Assembly: GCA_022925895.1 (NCBI GenBank)
Contig: JAKSYS010000417.1
Location: 1-54,464 of the forward strand
Origin: Fragilaria crotonensis
Lineage: Eukaryota > Bacillariophyta > Fragilariophyceae > Fragilariales > Fragilariaceae
DNA: 54,464 nucleotides
Reading direction: 5' to 3'
In this document: positions 1-11,270 of the stretch, in pieces
Position numbering within the stretch: the first letter of the stretch is position 1
Layout of the letters: each line of letters opens with the position of its first letter
Position numbers and translations under genes: made by a program
Notes under the pieces: model-generated
What the model saw: the letters and a program-made list of their open reading frames with translations, nothing else
What the model was told of the DNA's origin: nothing
Database searches by the model: none

Positions 1-530
1 AATGAATTGATATGCGCATATATAATCATATGCATTTAATAAAAATGTGGTTGTTTGGAATTAATAATGTTCATCATACATTGTATGTAATTCTTGGTAT
101 ATTAAACAGGTGTTAATGTAGCATACACTCACCAACATGTACTTTCTTAGACAAAGTAGCCGTTTACGCAAAGTAGCGAGTCAATTTACCGCTCGCAGTA
201 TCGCTATGAACATTCATAGTGTCTATACTGGCGATTCAATGGTATAAGACGACATCCTAGTAGTACTGAATACTTCGCAGGATGGACAAATTTTTCTCAA
301 TAAAAAACAAGCACCAAAAGTACTGTCACATTCTACATGTGAATCATATCAGTAAATATTAGTGTACTTATATGTTCAAATTGCAATTATGCTTAGCATA
401 GTGAAGCTTTGTATGCATTCCTGCTCGCAACGTGATGCACAAGTTTTTGGTATGTTTTCTACAACGAATGTATTGGGCGATTCGGTTGTCTCTTTTTGTC
501 AAATTTTCTCAACTACAACACACTCACTGT
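1..530. other. AT-rich stretch without a recognisable gene
   Basis: No reading frame here resembles a protein family, and the open frames are short and low in complexity. It lies to the left of a tandem repeat and a transposon-type gene, so it may be the outer edge of that element or its insertion site. I see no terminal inverted repeat that fixes a boundary. Confidence 0.5.
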
Positions 531-599
531 TAGGCGCTGACCCCCGACAACCTTGTCACACTCATTGCCTTTCGTATCGCATTGATGTTTTGGAAGCTC

Positions 600-1240
600 C
601 ACCATCAACGAGCAACAGATTTTGCAACACTGTCGTTGTCTTGATCCACACCGGTCACTGGCTTCCAATTTTGCGTTCAGCTTTGCGTTTACATCTATAA
701 AGCTCAGCTGACGTCGATTTGGTTGTTCACGGCTGGCTGTTGGTGACAACGACGACGACAGGTCGTTGCATATTTGTTCATTGTTGGCTGTCACGACGTT
801 GCAGGTTTCTCATCGCTCCGCCACTGATAACAGATATTGCGAGACTGTCATTGTCTTGATCCACGCCGATTGCTGGCTTCCAATTTCGCGTTCAGCTTTG
901 CGTTTACATCTATAAAGCTCAGCTGACGTCAATTTGGTTGTTCACGGCTGGCTGTTGGTGACAACGACGACGACAGGTCGTTGCATATTTGTTCTTCGTT
1001 GGCTGTCACGTTGCAGAATTCTCGTCGCTCCGCCACTGATAACAGATATTGCGAGACTGTCATTGTCTGGATCCACGCCGATTGCTGGCTTCCATTTCGC
1101 GTTCAGCTTTGCGTTTACATCTATAAAGCTCAGCTGACGTCGATTTGGTTGTTCCTGGCTGGCTGTTGGTTACGACAACGACCGGTCGTGTTCGCGTGTT
1201 GCTCGCTGTTGGCTTCCTTGCTCCACCGTTGACGACAAAT
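600..1240 (+). repeat. Tandem repeat of about 211-215 bp, roughly three copies, each with TATA-like and CRE-like motifs
   Basis: The phrase TATAAAGCTCAGCTGACGTC recurs with its AGCTCAGCTGACGTC part at 701, 916 and 1127, giving spacings of 215 and 211 bp. Around it the copies share a block on 'attgctggcttccaattt', a block on 'gttcacggctggctgttgg', a GACGACGACAGGTCGTT block and a 'ctccgccactgataacag' block. Degenerate partial units extend on both sides, to about 540 and 1260. Each unit carries TATAAA followed by the palindrome TGACGTCA or TGACGTCG, a CRE/bZIP-like core. The array ends where the + strand ORF begins, so it could be a repeated promoter module or the subterminal repeats of a DNA transposon. 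The copies and motifs are seen directly; the role is inferred. Confidence 0.85.
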
Positions 1241-1279
1241 TTTGTGAGGCCCATTCACTTTGATTGGCTCCAGTTGTCT

Positions 1280-3820
1280 ATGATGGCAGAGACTTTGTGC
1301 TCAACGACTTCATGTTCGACGTTGACAAAGGAATGGTTTGAGGATTCATCGTCGGAAGACGAGGCGGAGTTTTCTCAAAACTGCTACCATGTTCGGCTAT
1401 TCACCAAGAAGGGAAAGACCTCTACTTTGGCAAGAAGGTCTGATTCGTTGAGGAAGGACAAGGATCTGATGGTTGAGCTCAAAGTTAAAGTGAAGATTGA
1501 GTTGAAGGTTGTGTCTACTAAGGCTGTCTTGATGGCAAATGTGAGTGGTGGATTGAAGAACGCTGGTTCATCGACTAGTGCTGTTGATGATGCTGTGACC
1601 ACGTTGCCATCTTCATCCCAAAGCACCAAACCACAGCAGAAGAAAAAAAGTGGGAAGGCGGAAAACAATTGGCGTGAACGCCCAATTCGTGCTCGCCCTC
1701 ATGGACCATTTCAACGCACTCTGCCAGGTGAGCTCTCCCGTGCCATTATTTTGGCAAGAGTGAACAATCGACAGACCATTCCGTTGACGGAAAACACCAT
1801 GTCTGTGCCTATTGCCACACTTGGCGGTACCACAGAAGCTGATGCTGCTGTCGGCAGCAATTTTCCTGATCAGGGGACAGGGAGAACGAGGAAAGAAGTC
1901 AAGGCTGCGAGGAAGATAATCAAGGAAACGAAAGGTTTGGAGATTGGATTGCTTCGAGAGCATCCATCACTTTCTATGGCAAGTCACACTCAAGTTGCGA
2001 ATGTAATAGCCAAGTGTCTGCCTTTGCAGTCTGTTGCTCCTTTCATGGTCATGTTCAACAATTTTCGACCACCTCCTCTCCAAAAACGGAAGAAGCAAAA
2101 GCGGAAGAAGGGCAACGCCGCGTCTGTTCCAATACCACCTGCAGTTGTGGCGGCGGCGTCAGCTCTAGGTCCATCGGCATTTTGTGACGAGAAGATTTGC
2201 AAGACTCCCATCCAGTGGGTTGACTCGTCCCTGAAACATGTGTTTGGTACTGAGTATGTCATGCTCAAGCGCTGCAAACATCCTGATGAAATGTATAGTC
2301 ATGGGGAAAGTCATTCCGATCTCGACCTGATTGTCATGGATTGTGTTCTCGAGAAGTGGTCCTATGGATTTGAAAAGGAAAGGAAAGATGACGCCCATGC
2401 CTGTGACAGTCCGTGCATGTCTGTCTATTTGATGATGTTGATGCTGTCAATTTGGCAATCGCTGTTAGAGATGGAAATGCTTTTCTTCTCGCCCTTCAGG
2501 GAAGAATAACAGCGATAACTTCTACCGTGCATGCATTGTCCTCCTTCCCCAAGCTGGCATATTCTATTGCCACAGGGAGAGGCGCTCACGATCGACTGGG
2601 GTCCTTAATTCGCATGTCCCAATGGACATAAACTGGTTACGACTTCAGCATGATTCTCATGGTAACTTCTTCGGTGATGGATCTTATGTTTCACACCTTG
2701 CGAATGCTGATAAGTGTTCCATTTGGAAGTGGACTATTCGGCGCTCCGCCACAAACCTCTTGCCAATTCCCAATGCGATCATGGGGGTGATGCCAAGATC
2801 ACTTGTGAGATCTATTCACTGCACGAAGCAACTGATGGATGAGGAAGGACCTGGACTTCCTCCTGACTATGTTGTGGGTGAGAAGGATGAGTTGTTGAGT
2901 GCTGATCATAAGTTTCGAGCTGAGACATTCCAAGATGCGTTCTCGCGATCAAGGTCAGCCAAACGTGGAGGTCGCCATTATGCACCGGGATTTCTGCACA
3001 AGACCATTGACCCGTTAACGACATTTGTTATCAATCCAATCAAATATGGTGAGCTTGACTTGCACGTTGATGTCACTGTACCCGCAAATGCGGGCGAAGT
3101 TGCTTTCCATCGGTGTTCTGTGGTTCAAATCCGGTACCTCCCAAACGTTGTTGGATCAGGTTGTGAGGACCTTCTGACCGACATCAACAGGCATTGCAAC
3201 TTGGTGAGAAAACAGAAGAGCAGCACGGGAGCAAGGGCTGGCAATGGAGACCTCGGATCAATGCATCCAATTGGAAGCCGCATCACAAAATGCTGGAACA
3301 AGGTGCCGTATGTGACATCATCAACTGTGGATGCTGCCCCGGTATTGTTGAAGGCTGTGCAAGCTGCGGCAAAGCTTGCATCAGTGACTATCCCGGCTGC
3401 CCTCAGAGTGATGCAGGACTTGGAAAATGATTCTGAAATGAAGCATGTTGGTGGCATGGACGGAGGCATGTGCCGCGTTACGCACAGCATGGACTTGTCA
3501 ATTAATTTGGCAAATTCACACATTACGATGTGAACGATGCCAGTCAGGGGTTTACGATCTGGACTGAAGATCACCCTGGGACAACTGAGGATTGGTACTT
3601 TGTCCTTCCGAACATGAAGGGGAAATTCCCAGGATCGGATCGGGACTACAACGGAATTGCCATCAAATTGTCTGATGGTGTCCTGATTGGATGGGATGGC
3701 CGCCTGATCAGGCATGGTACATCCATGACAGGTTCGCGGAGTGGAAATATCTATGGTACGTTCTTTGCCCCAAAGACACGGATCATCATGTATGGAATGT
3801 CCCAGTTACCGATGGTTTAA
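1280..3820 (+). pseudogene. Frameshifted transposon-associated gene with a putative 2OG-Fe(II) dioxygenase C-terminus
   Basis: Three long frames lie end to end on the + strand. ORF 1280-2509 starts at ATG 1280 (the frame is also open upstream to 1145, without ATG). The likely coding frame then passes through 2413-2631, continues as ORF 2622-3533, and shifts by one base near 3510-3520 into 3521-3820. The N-terminal part (about 410 aa) is Ser/Thr-rich then Lys/Arg-rich, including a KRKKQKRKKG cluster that could be a nuclear localisation signal; I do not recognise a domain there. The C-terminal part has the HxD...H...R pattern described in the next entry. The gene converges on a Plavaka-like transposase ending at 3833, only about 12 bp away. 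Fungal KDZ and Plavaka transposons are known to carry TET/JBP dioxygenase genes, which supports reading this as cargo of the same element. The frame breaks make it a probable pseudogene, although unrecognised introns could explain some of them. Confidence 0.5.
3446..3820 (+). other. Candidate 2OG-Fe(II) dioxygenase (double-stranded beta-helix) catalytic core
   Basis: After a one-base frame change, the reading frame from about 3515 gives H-Y-D at 3521-3529, a WTE and WYFVLPN segment, then a strand ending WDGRLIRHGTS with the second His at 3713-3715 and an Arg at 3737-3739. HxD, a distal His about 64 residues later, and a following basic residue (here H+8) match the iron- and 2-oxoglutarate-binding signature of the Fe(II) dioxygenase fold. 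TET/JBP enzymes, which oxidise modified pyrimidines in DNA, use the same layout. Substrate cannot be read from the sequence. H-to-R spacing is slightly shorter than the usual ten or so residues, so assignment to TET/JBP specifically is inference. Confidence 0.45.
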
Positions 3821-3832
3821 TATTGTTTCTAC

Positions 3833-6789
3833 TTAATTTTGACCATTGATGGTGTAATCAACCATTGCTGAATCGTAGAACATTGATGCCCATTTGTCCC
3901 TATCTGTTACAACAAGGACATCAGAGTCAGCGAGGTCAGGGTTGCTTAGGACAAAACACAAGCCAACAATGGCTTCTGAGGAGACAACATGAAACTCCTT
4001 CTCGAATGTCCACTCAGTGAACAGGAAGGACTCACGCCCAGTTGGTTTGCCACAACATTGAATAATGAGGTCAAACGTGGTGGTTTCAATTCCACCAAAG
4101 CAACTGTGGCGTGGTATGCAACTCACAATGCGAGATGGGTACTCCATCTCATTTCCTCATCATCTTCATAGCGGATGAGAGCCCAATCATACCAGGAATA
4201 CCCTTTCCCTGAAGTTGGGATGACAGCGAACAGAAACCATCTCCTCCTTTGTTTCAATGTTGTACTTATGGTACTCTGTGCGGCACCAGATACCGCCCAC
4301 CCCATTGTCGTCGAGATCGGAGTCACTGTAAGTCTGCAAAATGAACAGTGCAAGATTATCTTCCAGTTCGATGTCTCCTGGTCTGAGTGTCAAAGATTAC
4401 ATCACGACACAATCGATTATCATCCATAGGGTCAATGTATGACCTTACGTAATATGACGTTCCAGACCCTGACTCACTCGTCAGAGGATCTTGGACATCG
4501 TCAGCAGCCAGTAATTGACTACGGTTAGTATGCTGTGATGATGTCTTCAAAACAGGTCGTTCTTGGAACATCGCGTGCATAGTATCAATCACGAGTGCGT
4601 CCAATTCTTTGGCCACACTGCTGGTCAATGGTGTCCACATTCTTCTGTGCACGTCTACCAGGACGTTTGGCGTGTGCCTTGTGATGTTCCTCAGGACGGG
4701 AGGCATTGTAACCACGCGGTGCTCCAAACGCAGCAATAAATCGTACGATGTGCTTGATCTCGTGAAATTTTGACAGTTTCCATCCATTGCCAGCGTGTCT
4801 CGGAAGATGTGTGGTGATGAGATTCATCAGAGAAGCAATTGCTGCTTCAGCTTGTGATGCCTCTCCGTCTGGATCTCCAATATCCCAAAAGGTGTACTGA
4901 TCAAGCCAGGCCTCAAAGCATAAAAGGCTTTCCATAGTCCCCAACACGGCATCCAATTGAAGAAAATGCTCATCGAAGACTTCCCAACCTTCCGCTTGCA
5001 TAATGAAGAAAGAAATGAGGAACAACGCCCCCGACTGTTCAGAGCATTCCACCATGGTGAGGTTTGTTATTCCTCTGGAAAAATCAGTTCTGGGGAAAGA
5101 GGTGCGAATACTCTGACAGCACGTTGTGTCAAATATAAAAGCCATTTTGTCAAGCGTCGCCAGTGACTGAACACTGAGGCTTTTTTTGAAGCAATCGAGA
5201 ACATACATGATGATGCCATGTTGAATTGTATGCATCACATCAATAACTGCACACATGAAGATGCCGTGGGGGTTTTGCCCCATCTGAACACGATTGAAGG
5301 CATTGTCACATCTGTAAATTGAAAGCTGGCGGAGCTCCTCTTGTGAGCCATGTTGAGATGCGTAGTTGATTGTCTCAGTCGATAGGAATGTGCACTCAAC
5401 ATCAGGATTATCTAGATCTTCATACAAGCAATCACATGAACGATGGTGACGCAATGTACTGCTGTGATGGCCATTGATTCGGCAACAAAGTTGGTCACCT
5501 TGTTTGCCATCGTTGATGACAAATAACAGGGGCAAACAAGTTCGACAACAAACCACCTGTCACCAAGTTTCAGTGGTACGTGTTTTAAACGATCATCTAA
5601 ACCAGCTTGACACTTCACCCAACCTGCCATCATCACATCCATGACCTTATGGAAATTACGAGTAGTGCGACCTTTCTCTTCAGCACATGCATTTGCAAAG
5701 CTATTCATTGCTGCAGAGCGCCCACGGTTCAGGTCTGGAACATAGCCCAGCAGACGCCATGCTTTTACATCACGACGAACTTTCTCAGTGAAAAGAGATG
5801 TTGTGAATGACACAGGACAGATATCAATATGCCCCTTGCTGTCAATGACGGTGCCATCAAGGTACATTATAATTGGTACAAGCAGCTGATCCTTCCCTTG
5901 TGCAAGTTGTTGGTACAATTCTCGATAACGTGAACCACTGTTTGCCTCGCCAACTTTGCTGTCAGTTGGTATGTACATTGACATTGGATACTCCTTATTG
6001 ATGACAAGATTTTCCATCACCATCAATGACTCGTCTTGCAGCATTGACAATAATGCAGGTACAAAGTCAAAGCAAATAATATCTTGAGCCTTGTCGTGAT
6101 CTTCAAGATTCGCTGTCAGTACCTTAGGAAGTCCTCTGTGTGAGTGTTCCAAAGCTTTGTACATCCACTGGATGTTGGCTTTCCGTGTTGTAGCTTTTGG
6201 GTTGAAATCAAAGCCCTCTAACTTAGCATTGTATGCCCATTGCAGTACCTTCTGCAACATGTAGTCAGGACATTGGGCATCCTCCAAAAGCTTGAGGAGA
6301 TTCACAATATTTCGATGTTCAACATCATGATGCAATACCATGATTGCATGGCGATCACCCGCTTGAAGGCGTTCCATCATGGCATGAAAAACTGGGCAAG
6401 ATATAGCAATGTCACCGATGCCTGTTCTTGTAGACAAGTTCTGGTTCATTTCAACCTCCTGTTCATGAATGCCATCATCTGCGTCAAAATTACAAGTTGC
6501 CGAGTAGTCAAAAACTTCGTAAGGCTCATACGATGGAGGATCTGCACTCATAAAAGGATTTAGACGTGAAGATTCAACGCCGTATCCCAAGCGCCGGGAC
6601 CATGTACTCATGAACTACGTCAAGGCTAGCAGCAAGAGGCCTTGGTTCCGACATATAATCGCGACATGGAGCACTTCGCCATAAATGTTGACGAAGACCT
6701 CGTTCGGTTTTGAACGTAGCATAGCAGTTGACATTGAAACATGTGAAGGCTCCACTTTGAGATGCTGATGATGTGCTGCTTGGTGCCAT
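3833..6789 (-). pseudogene. Plavaka-like DNA transposase, frameshifted
   Basis: The protein reads leftward from ATG 6789 through several frames: 6789-6574, 6611-5412, 5556-4585, 4787-4356, 4393-4187 and 4147-3833. The N-terminus has a zinc-finger-like Cys-x4-Cys-x12-His-x6-Cys. The next segment contains VPIIMYLDGTVID (near 5880) and later a LFVINDGKQGDQLCCR / CDCLYED region, followed by NPHGIF, DVMHTIQHG and GNGWKLSKFHEIKHIV. These are the landmarks I associate with Plavaka-type transposases (CACTA-related, frequent in fungi and diatoms). At least four frame changes indicate decay. Terminal inverted repeats and target duplication were not found by eye. The gene converges with the dioxygenase-like gene, and the pair probably made one element of about 6 kb or more. 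Confidence 0.65.
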
Positions 6790-7239
6790 TATGAAAACTG
6801 ATCAACTTCCACGTCTTGCTTACTAATGGTGGTGGCTGGTGATGATGCCAAGTCAGTAAGATGGTTTACACCAAAATGAAATTAAGCCTTTCTGTTGGAA
6901 AATATGGCGCGAAGATTGTATCATACTAGTAGGAGATACACGAAAAGCATGAACAACAACCGATGAAAAAAGGGAAGCACGTCCGTCAAGCTTACGAACG
7001 TGCGGAAAGGATGTAGAAGATACATAACATCTGACCAAAAGAGGATAGTATGTAAACTTTCCGAGGAATCATACAGTAATAGGATATTGTTGTGAAAGTA
7101 TTTCTATCATAGATACAAATAAGTATAAAAAGACCTTTGTAAATATAACCATGTACAAAACAAAGATATCATGTTAACATACCTAAACAAACCTAAGTGA
7201 TTTTCAAATCGAATAAATTTTGTTAGATATATGCGGTCA
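6790..7239. other. Non-coding spacer between two transposon relics
   Basis: AT-rich DNA with no convincing reading frame. It probably contains the right end of the Plavaka-like element and the truncated left end of the Helitron relic. I found no clear inverted copy of the 600-1240 repeat here. Confidence 0.45.
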
Positions 7240-9927
7240 ATACATATTTTCTTGGTGCATGACCACAGATTTATGTCCAAACCACAGATATGGGCTTCCT
7301 GATGCAATCGATGGCAAAATTTGAAGTGTTGTAATAGTTCTACAAAGCCAGCAGGTGAATGCAAGGACAAGTATCCCCGGCCCTTTCAAGATGAGACAAC
7401 ACTCAATGATGATGGATTCCCTCAATATCATCGACGTGATGATGGAAGGACTGTAACTGTTCGAGGAGCTGAGTTGGACAACCGCTGGGTTGTGCCATAT
7501 AATTGCCATCTTACCAAGAAGTATGATTGTCATATCAATGTTGAGGTGCAATTCAGTGCAGGCCGTCAGTACCTCTACAAGTATGTATACAAGGGACACG
7601 ACCGTGCTGCAGTCCAGATGGGGGAAGATGTTGATGAGATCAAGCTCTATCTTGATTGACGCATGTCTCTGCATCAGAGGCATGCTGGCGCCTCTTCAGC
7701 CTTCGTCTACATTCAGAGAAGCCCAATGTGATGCGCTTCTAATGTTCCATCTTCCCAATCAGCAATCGGTGGTTTTGAGGAAAATGAAACTGTTGCTCAA
7801 GTGCTTGCAAGAGGACCAACCCTGTACAATTGACTGCCTGGTTGGACCTCAATCGCATGATCAGTATGCTCGCCAGTTCCTTTATCATGACATCCCACAA
7901 CACTACACATGGAAAAGTGCTGGTGTCGAGAAGTGCTGGGCACGACGCTCCAATCACCGGCAGACATTCCCCACTGTGTCTCGCCTCTACAGTGCTTCCC
8001 CTTCTTCTGGTGAGAGATACTTCCTGAAGGATGTTGACTGGTGAAAGGTGCAACAAGCTTTGAAGCTCTACTGAACCGTTGATGATGTACTTTGTCCAAC
8101 ATTTCAAGATGCCTGTCGTATTGGGTCTTCTAGATGATGATACTGAGGGCATCGAGCCATGCAGGAAGCCACAGACACTCTCCCAGCAAGGCTCAGAAGA
8201 CTTTTGCAATCATCCTCTTCAACTGTGATGTCTCTGACCCAAGGTCACTCTATGACTCTCACTGGGCTGCCCTGTCAGAAGACTATGCACACCGTCAACC
8301 CAGCCTTAGTGAACAACACCTGCAGGACCTCCTTGTGCGTAAACTTGATGCCCTTCTGGGGATAATGCACAGCCGTTCTGTATTCGAATGGATACCATCC
8401 CTCCGCACACTTCTGGTTGAGGAGCATGGGAGTGCCATGGACAACAATTCAGTCAACCATTTGTTAGAATTGCAGCTGTCATCATCCAACACTGATATTC
8501 AACAGCAGCTGGATCGCCTCCTCTCCTGAATCTTGAACAGCGTGCTATTTTTGATGCTGTACTTGCTTCTGTGAACAACAATGCTGGTACTGAAACTCAG
8601 AAAAATGTTTATTTTGTTGATGGACCTGCAGGCTCAGGTAAGACGGAGTTGTTCAGGATGATCCTGCCAAGGTGCGCAGTGAAGGGAAGGTTGCCCTTGC
8701 AACTGCCATATCAGGCATTGCTGCCTCAAACTTTGCCCCTTTGGGCCGTACTTCACTATATCCGGGCTTCCAATTCAATTATATGAAACATCCATGTGCA
8801 ACCTATCAAAAGAGAAGGCAGAAGTTATGAAGGTTGCAAAGATTTTGATCATTGATGAGATCACAATGCTTAAGGGTGTTGGTCTTGATGTTCTTTCACA
8901 GTCTCTTTGTGATTTACTTGAACGTAATGATGCTCCTTTGGTGGCTTGGTTGTCGTCATGGGTGGTGACTTTCGCCAAGTGCTTCCCATACTACGCCATG
9001 CTGGAAGAGCTACCACTGTGCATTCAACTGTCCTACAATCCAAAGTCTGGCAAACATCATCTGTGAATGTAATGCAACTCTCTGAAAATATGCGATTGCG
9101 AATGGACTTACAGAACACGAATGCTAACCCAGAGTTCCAAGAAGTACTTTCCATTTTGCATCTTTCCTGTTGAGGATCGGCGAGGATATGGAGCCTTCCC
9201 AATAAATCTACCATCTATATTCCAGCCTCAGGATACAAACGAACTGGTTGAGCATGTGTTTGATGATTTTTCTTCCAATGAACCAGCCTATTGGTCTGAA
9301 CGTGCTATTCTATGTCCTAAAAACAGATGTTCAAAGAATCAATGATATGGTAACCTCAAGGCTACCTCATGATGAACATGTGTTTCTCAGTATTGACAAC
9401 ATCATATCTGAGGAACCTAATGATCCTGCACATACCTCTATCCTCCTGAATTCCTGAACTTTGGAGCTATCTGGCCTTCCACCACATTGCCTCACTCTGA
9501 AAAAGGCATGTTGGTCATGCTGCCCGAAACCTATCAAGCACACTCAGCAATGGCACCTGCCTCATTGTTCGTATCTCACGGTCTGTCCTCCAGTGTTTGA
9601 TTCCTACCACTGCAGAAATTGTGCACATACCAAGGATTGCTCCTATCACCTCAAGATGAGCTGCCATTTGTCTTCAAACGACGCCAGTTTCCAGTTCAAC
9701 CAGCATATGCAATGACAATCAACAAGAGTCAAGGTCAAACATTGCGAAGAGTTGGCATTTTCTTGCCACAAGGTGTATTTGCACATGGCCAGCTTTACGT
9801 TGCTTCTCAGAGTTCGAACCCACATGATCTTTTCATATTTACTGATGGTCATCTTCTGCACAACATTGTTTATAAGGAGGTCCTGATATCAAAACTGTGC
9901 CCTCAGTATCATCAACAGGATTTGTAA
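7240..9927 (+). mobile_element. 5'-truncated Helitron relic (Rep C-terminal part plus PIF1-like helicase)
   Basis: Starting near 7321 the + strand encodes a segment rich in Helitron landmarks: CKDKYPRPFQDETT, RRDDGRTV, LDNRWVVPYN, YLYKYVYKGHDRA, then FLYHDIPQHYTW (from about 7878) and GERYFL. A PIF1-family helicase follows. The HUH nuclease motif of the Rep domain, which should lie upstream, is not present, so the element is 5' truncated at about 7240. Frames change repeatedly (7321-7659, 7490-8044, 8134-8529, 8571-8786, 8794-9066, 8946-9173 and 9619-9927), so it cannot make a working protein. I could not identify a Helitron 3' hairpin with CTRR with confidence. Confidence 0.85.
8530..9927 (+). 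pseudogene. PIF1-like helicase domain of the Helitron, frameshifted
   Basis: The helicase motifs are visible in order: LNLEQRAIFDAV just upstream of 8571, Walker A GPAGSGKT at about 8624, Walker B-type IIDEITM near 8840, GGDFRQVLPIL at about 8958 (motif III), LSENMRL near 9080, and AMTINKSQGQTLRRVGIFLP followed by VFAHGQLYVA (motifs V/VI) at 9709-9810. These are the signature motifs of superfamily 1B PIF1 helicases that terminate Helitron Rep/Hel proteins and unwind DNA during rolling-circle transposition. At least three frame changes separate them. The domain order and lengths are close to normal, so decay is by point indels rather than large deletion. Confidence 0.85.
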
Positions 9928-9929
9928 AC

Positions 9930-11270
9930 AACTTCAATACTGTGTATTTTGGCAATCTAAATTAGAATTTGTCACTTTTTTCCTCATCTAATTGTGTTGT
10001 AAAACACGTCATTTGCAGCACGCTTGCCACTACACACAACCGTGAACAACCCATACCGTACACGTATTCCAAAAGTCCGACCAATTGGGAGGCACCCACT
10101 AGTATAATAATAAAATAACTCAGATATTGTCGTACTGTATTTTCAAAAGTAATCGTATATATTTATTTTTTAATCCACGTACTGACGTAGCATTTGCTGT
10201 AGAAAAGTACATGGTACAAATTTTTCAGTAGAAATCTACATGAAAACTTTTTTACACTGTGTCCAGAAATGGATATTGTATAACGTGGTACGAATCGTTG
10301 TGTAGAACGGACAACAATTTTATGTACAAGTACTCCGTTAATGCCATATCCAGTTTGTTCGATCTGTCTAGAAATACTGGAAAATGTATTTTGAATTCCA
10401 GATTCCGTGGTACAAATTTTGCAGTAGAAACTACATGTCCAATGTCCAGAGTACTGGAAAATGTATTTTGAATTCCAGATTCCAATGCTTACAACGTGGT
10501 ACAAATTTTGCAATCGTACTCCGTACTCCGTACTCCGTATCTCTGTATACTGTATACTGTATAGATCATACCAGACCTCCTCTACCGTCGTGCAACAACC
10601 GCGGCCAATGGCCGCCCCCCAGACTGGTTTCAAATAGGATTGAACCTTTTCAGTTTTGCACCTGTCCTTCCTGACGAGCTGTAAACGTGGCCCTCGAGCC
10701 TCGAGCAGTCGTGCATGTTCACATTGTACAGTGTACAGCCTCGAATTGGTATGTCATACGCATATCCACATGAGTGCATCAATGTGTTAACATCTCGGTG
10801 CGTATTCATGTACTAAGACGAGCTCATAGAGATGCACATAGAGATTTGGCGGGTGCCTTACTTCATGAACATATATATATATATGAATATACGACTCATA
10901 AATCATAAATCATGTTACATCTCATACGACATCCGACCACTGTTATCATAGTCTATCCGGAACTCATACATGTATGTCATACAGTACTATGTATGTACAA
11001 TGTACTCCAGTACAACCATAGAGCCACAGGCGGACGACCTGGACAATCAAAACTACGGGTACTTGTACAGCAGACCTGGGTAGATTGAGAATCGAGTGAT
11101 TTCAGCCCACGAAGACCGATCATTTCTCCCTGTTTCATTAAAGTGCGAAGGTGAAGGCTATTTTTAGGAACGTGTCAAGCTAAGGAAAGAAAGGCCGTAC
11201 AGGTCCAGCATCCGTGTCAGTATCTTCTGGTTGGCCATCGACCAAATGCACTGTTGAAGATGCGGTCAAC
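9930..11270. other. Non-coding intergenic DNA with GTAC-rich short repeats
   Basis: No gene is evident. The stretch holds a 77-bp duplication (10,375-10,530), a triple TACTCCG run near 10,510, a GCGGCC-aat-GGCCGC palindrome near 10,600 and an (AT)n run near 10,870. GTAC-containing words are dense throughout. Confidence 0.6.
10375..10530 (+). repeat. Tandem 77-bp duplication
   Basis: The block TACTGGAAAATGTATTTTGA plus the following AATTCCAGATTCC occurs at 10,375 and again at 10,452, and both copies are followed by GTGGTACAAATTTTGCA. A diverged third relative of that last block lies at about 10,211. The repeat is AT-rich and non-coding. It may be a small minisatellite or part of a MITE. Confidence 0.8.

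Noticed and set aside
362-1232. Overlapping short + and - strand ORFs in the tandem repeat
   Set aside because: They are repeated translations of the 213-bp unit and start in non-ATG or arbitrary positions.
9800-9830. tRNA-like T-arm sequence (GAGTTCGAACC)
   Set aside because: It falls inside the Helitron helicase coding sequence and no matching acceptor or anticodon arm is present; no tRNA or rRNA gene was found elsewhere in the window.
9928-10110. Helitron 3' end (CTAG near 10,098)
   Set aside because: No convincing hairpin precedes the CTAG, so the 3' boundary is left open.
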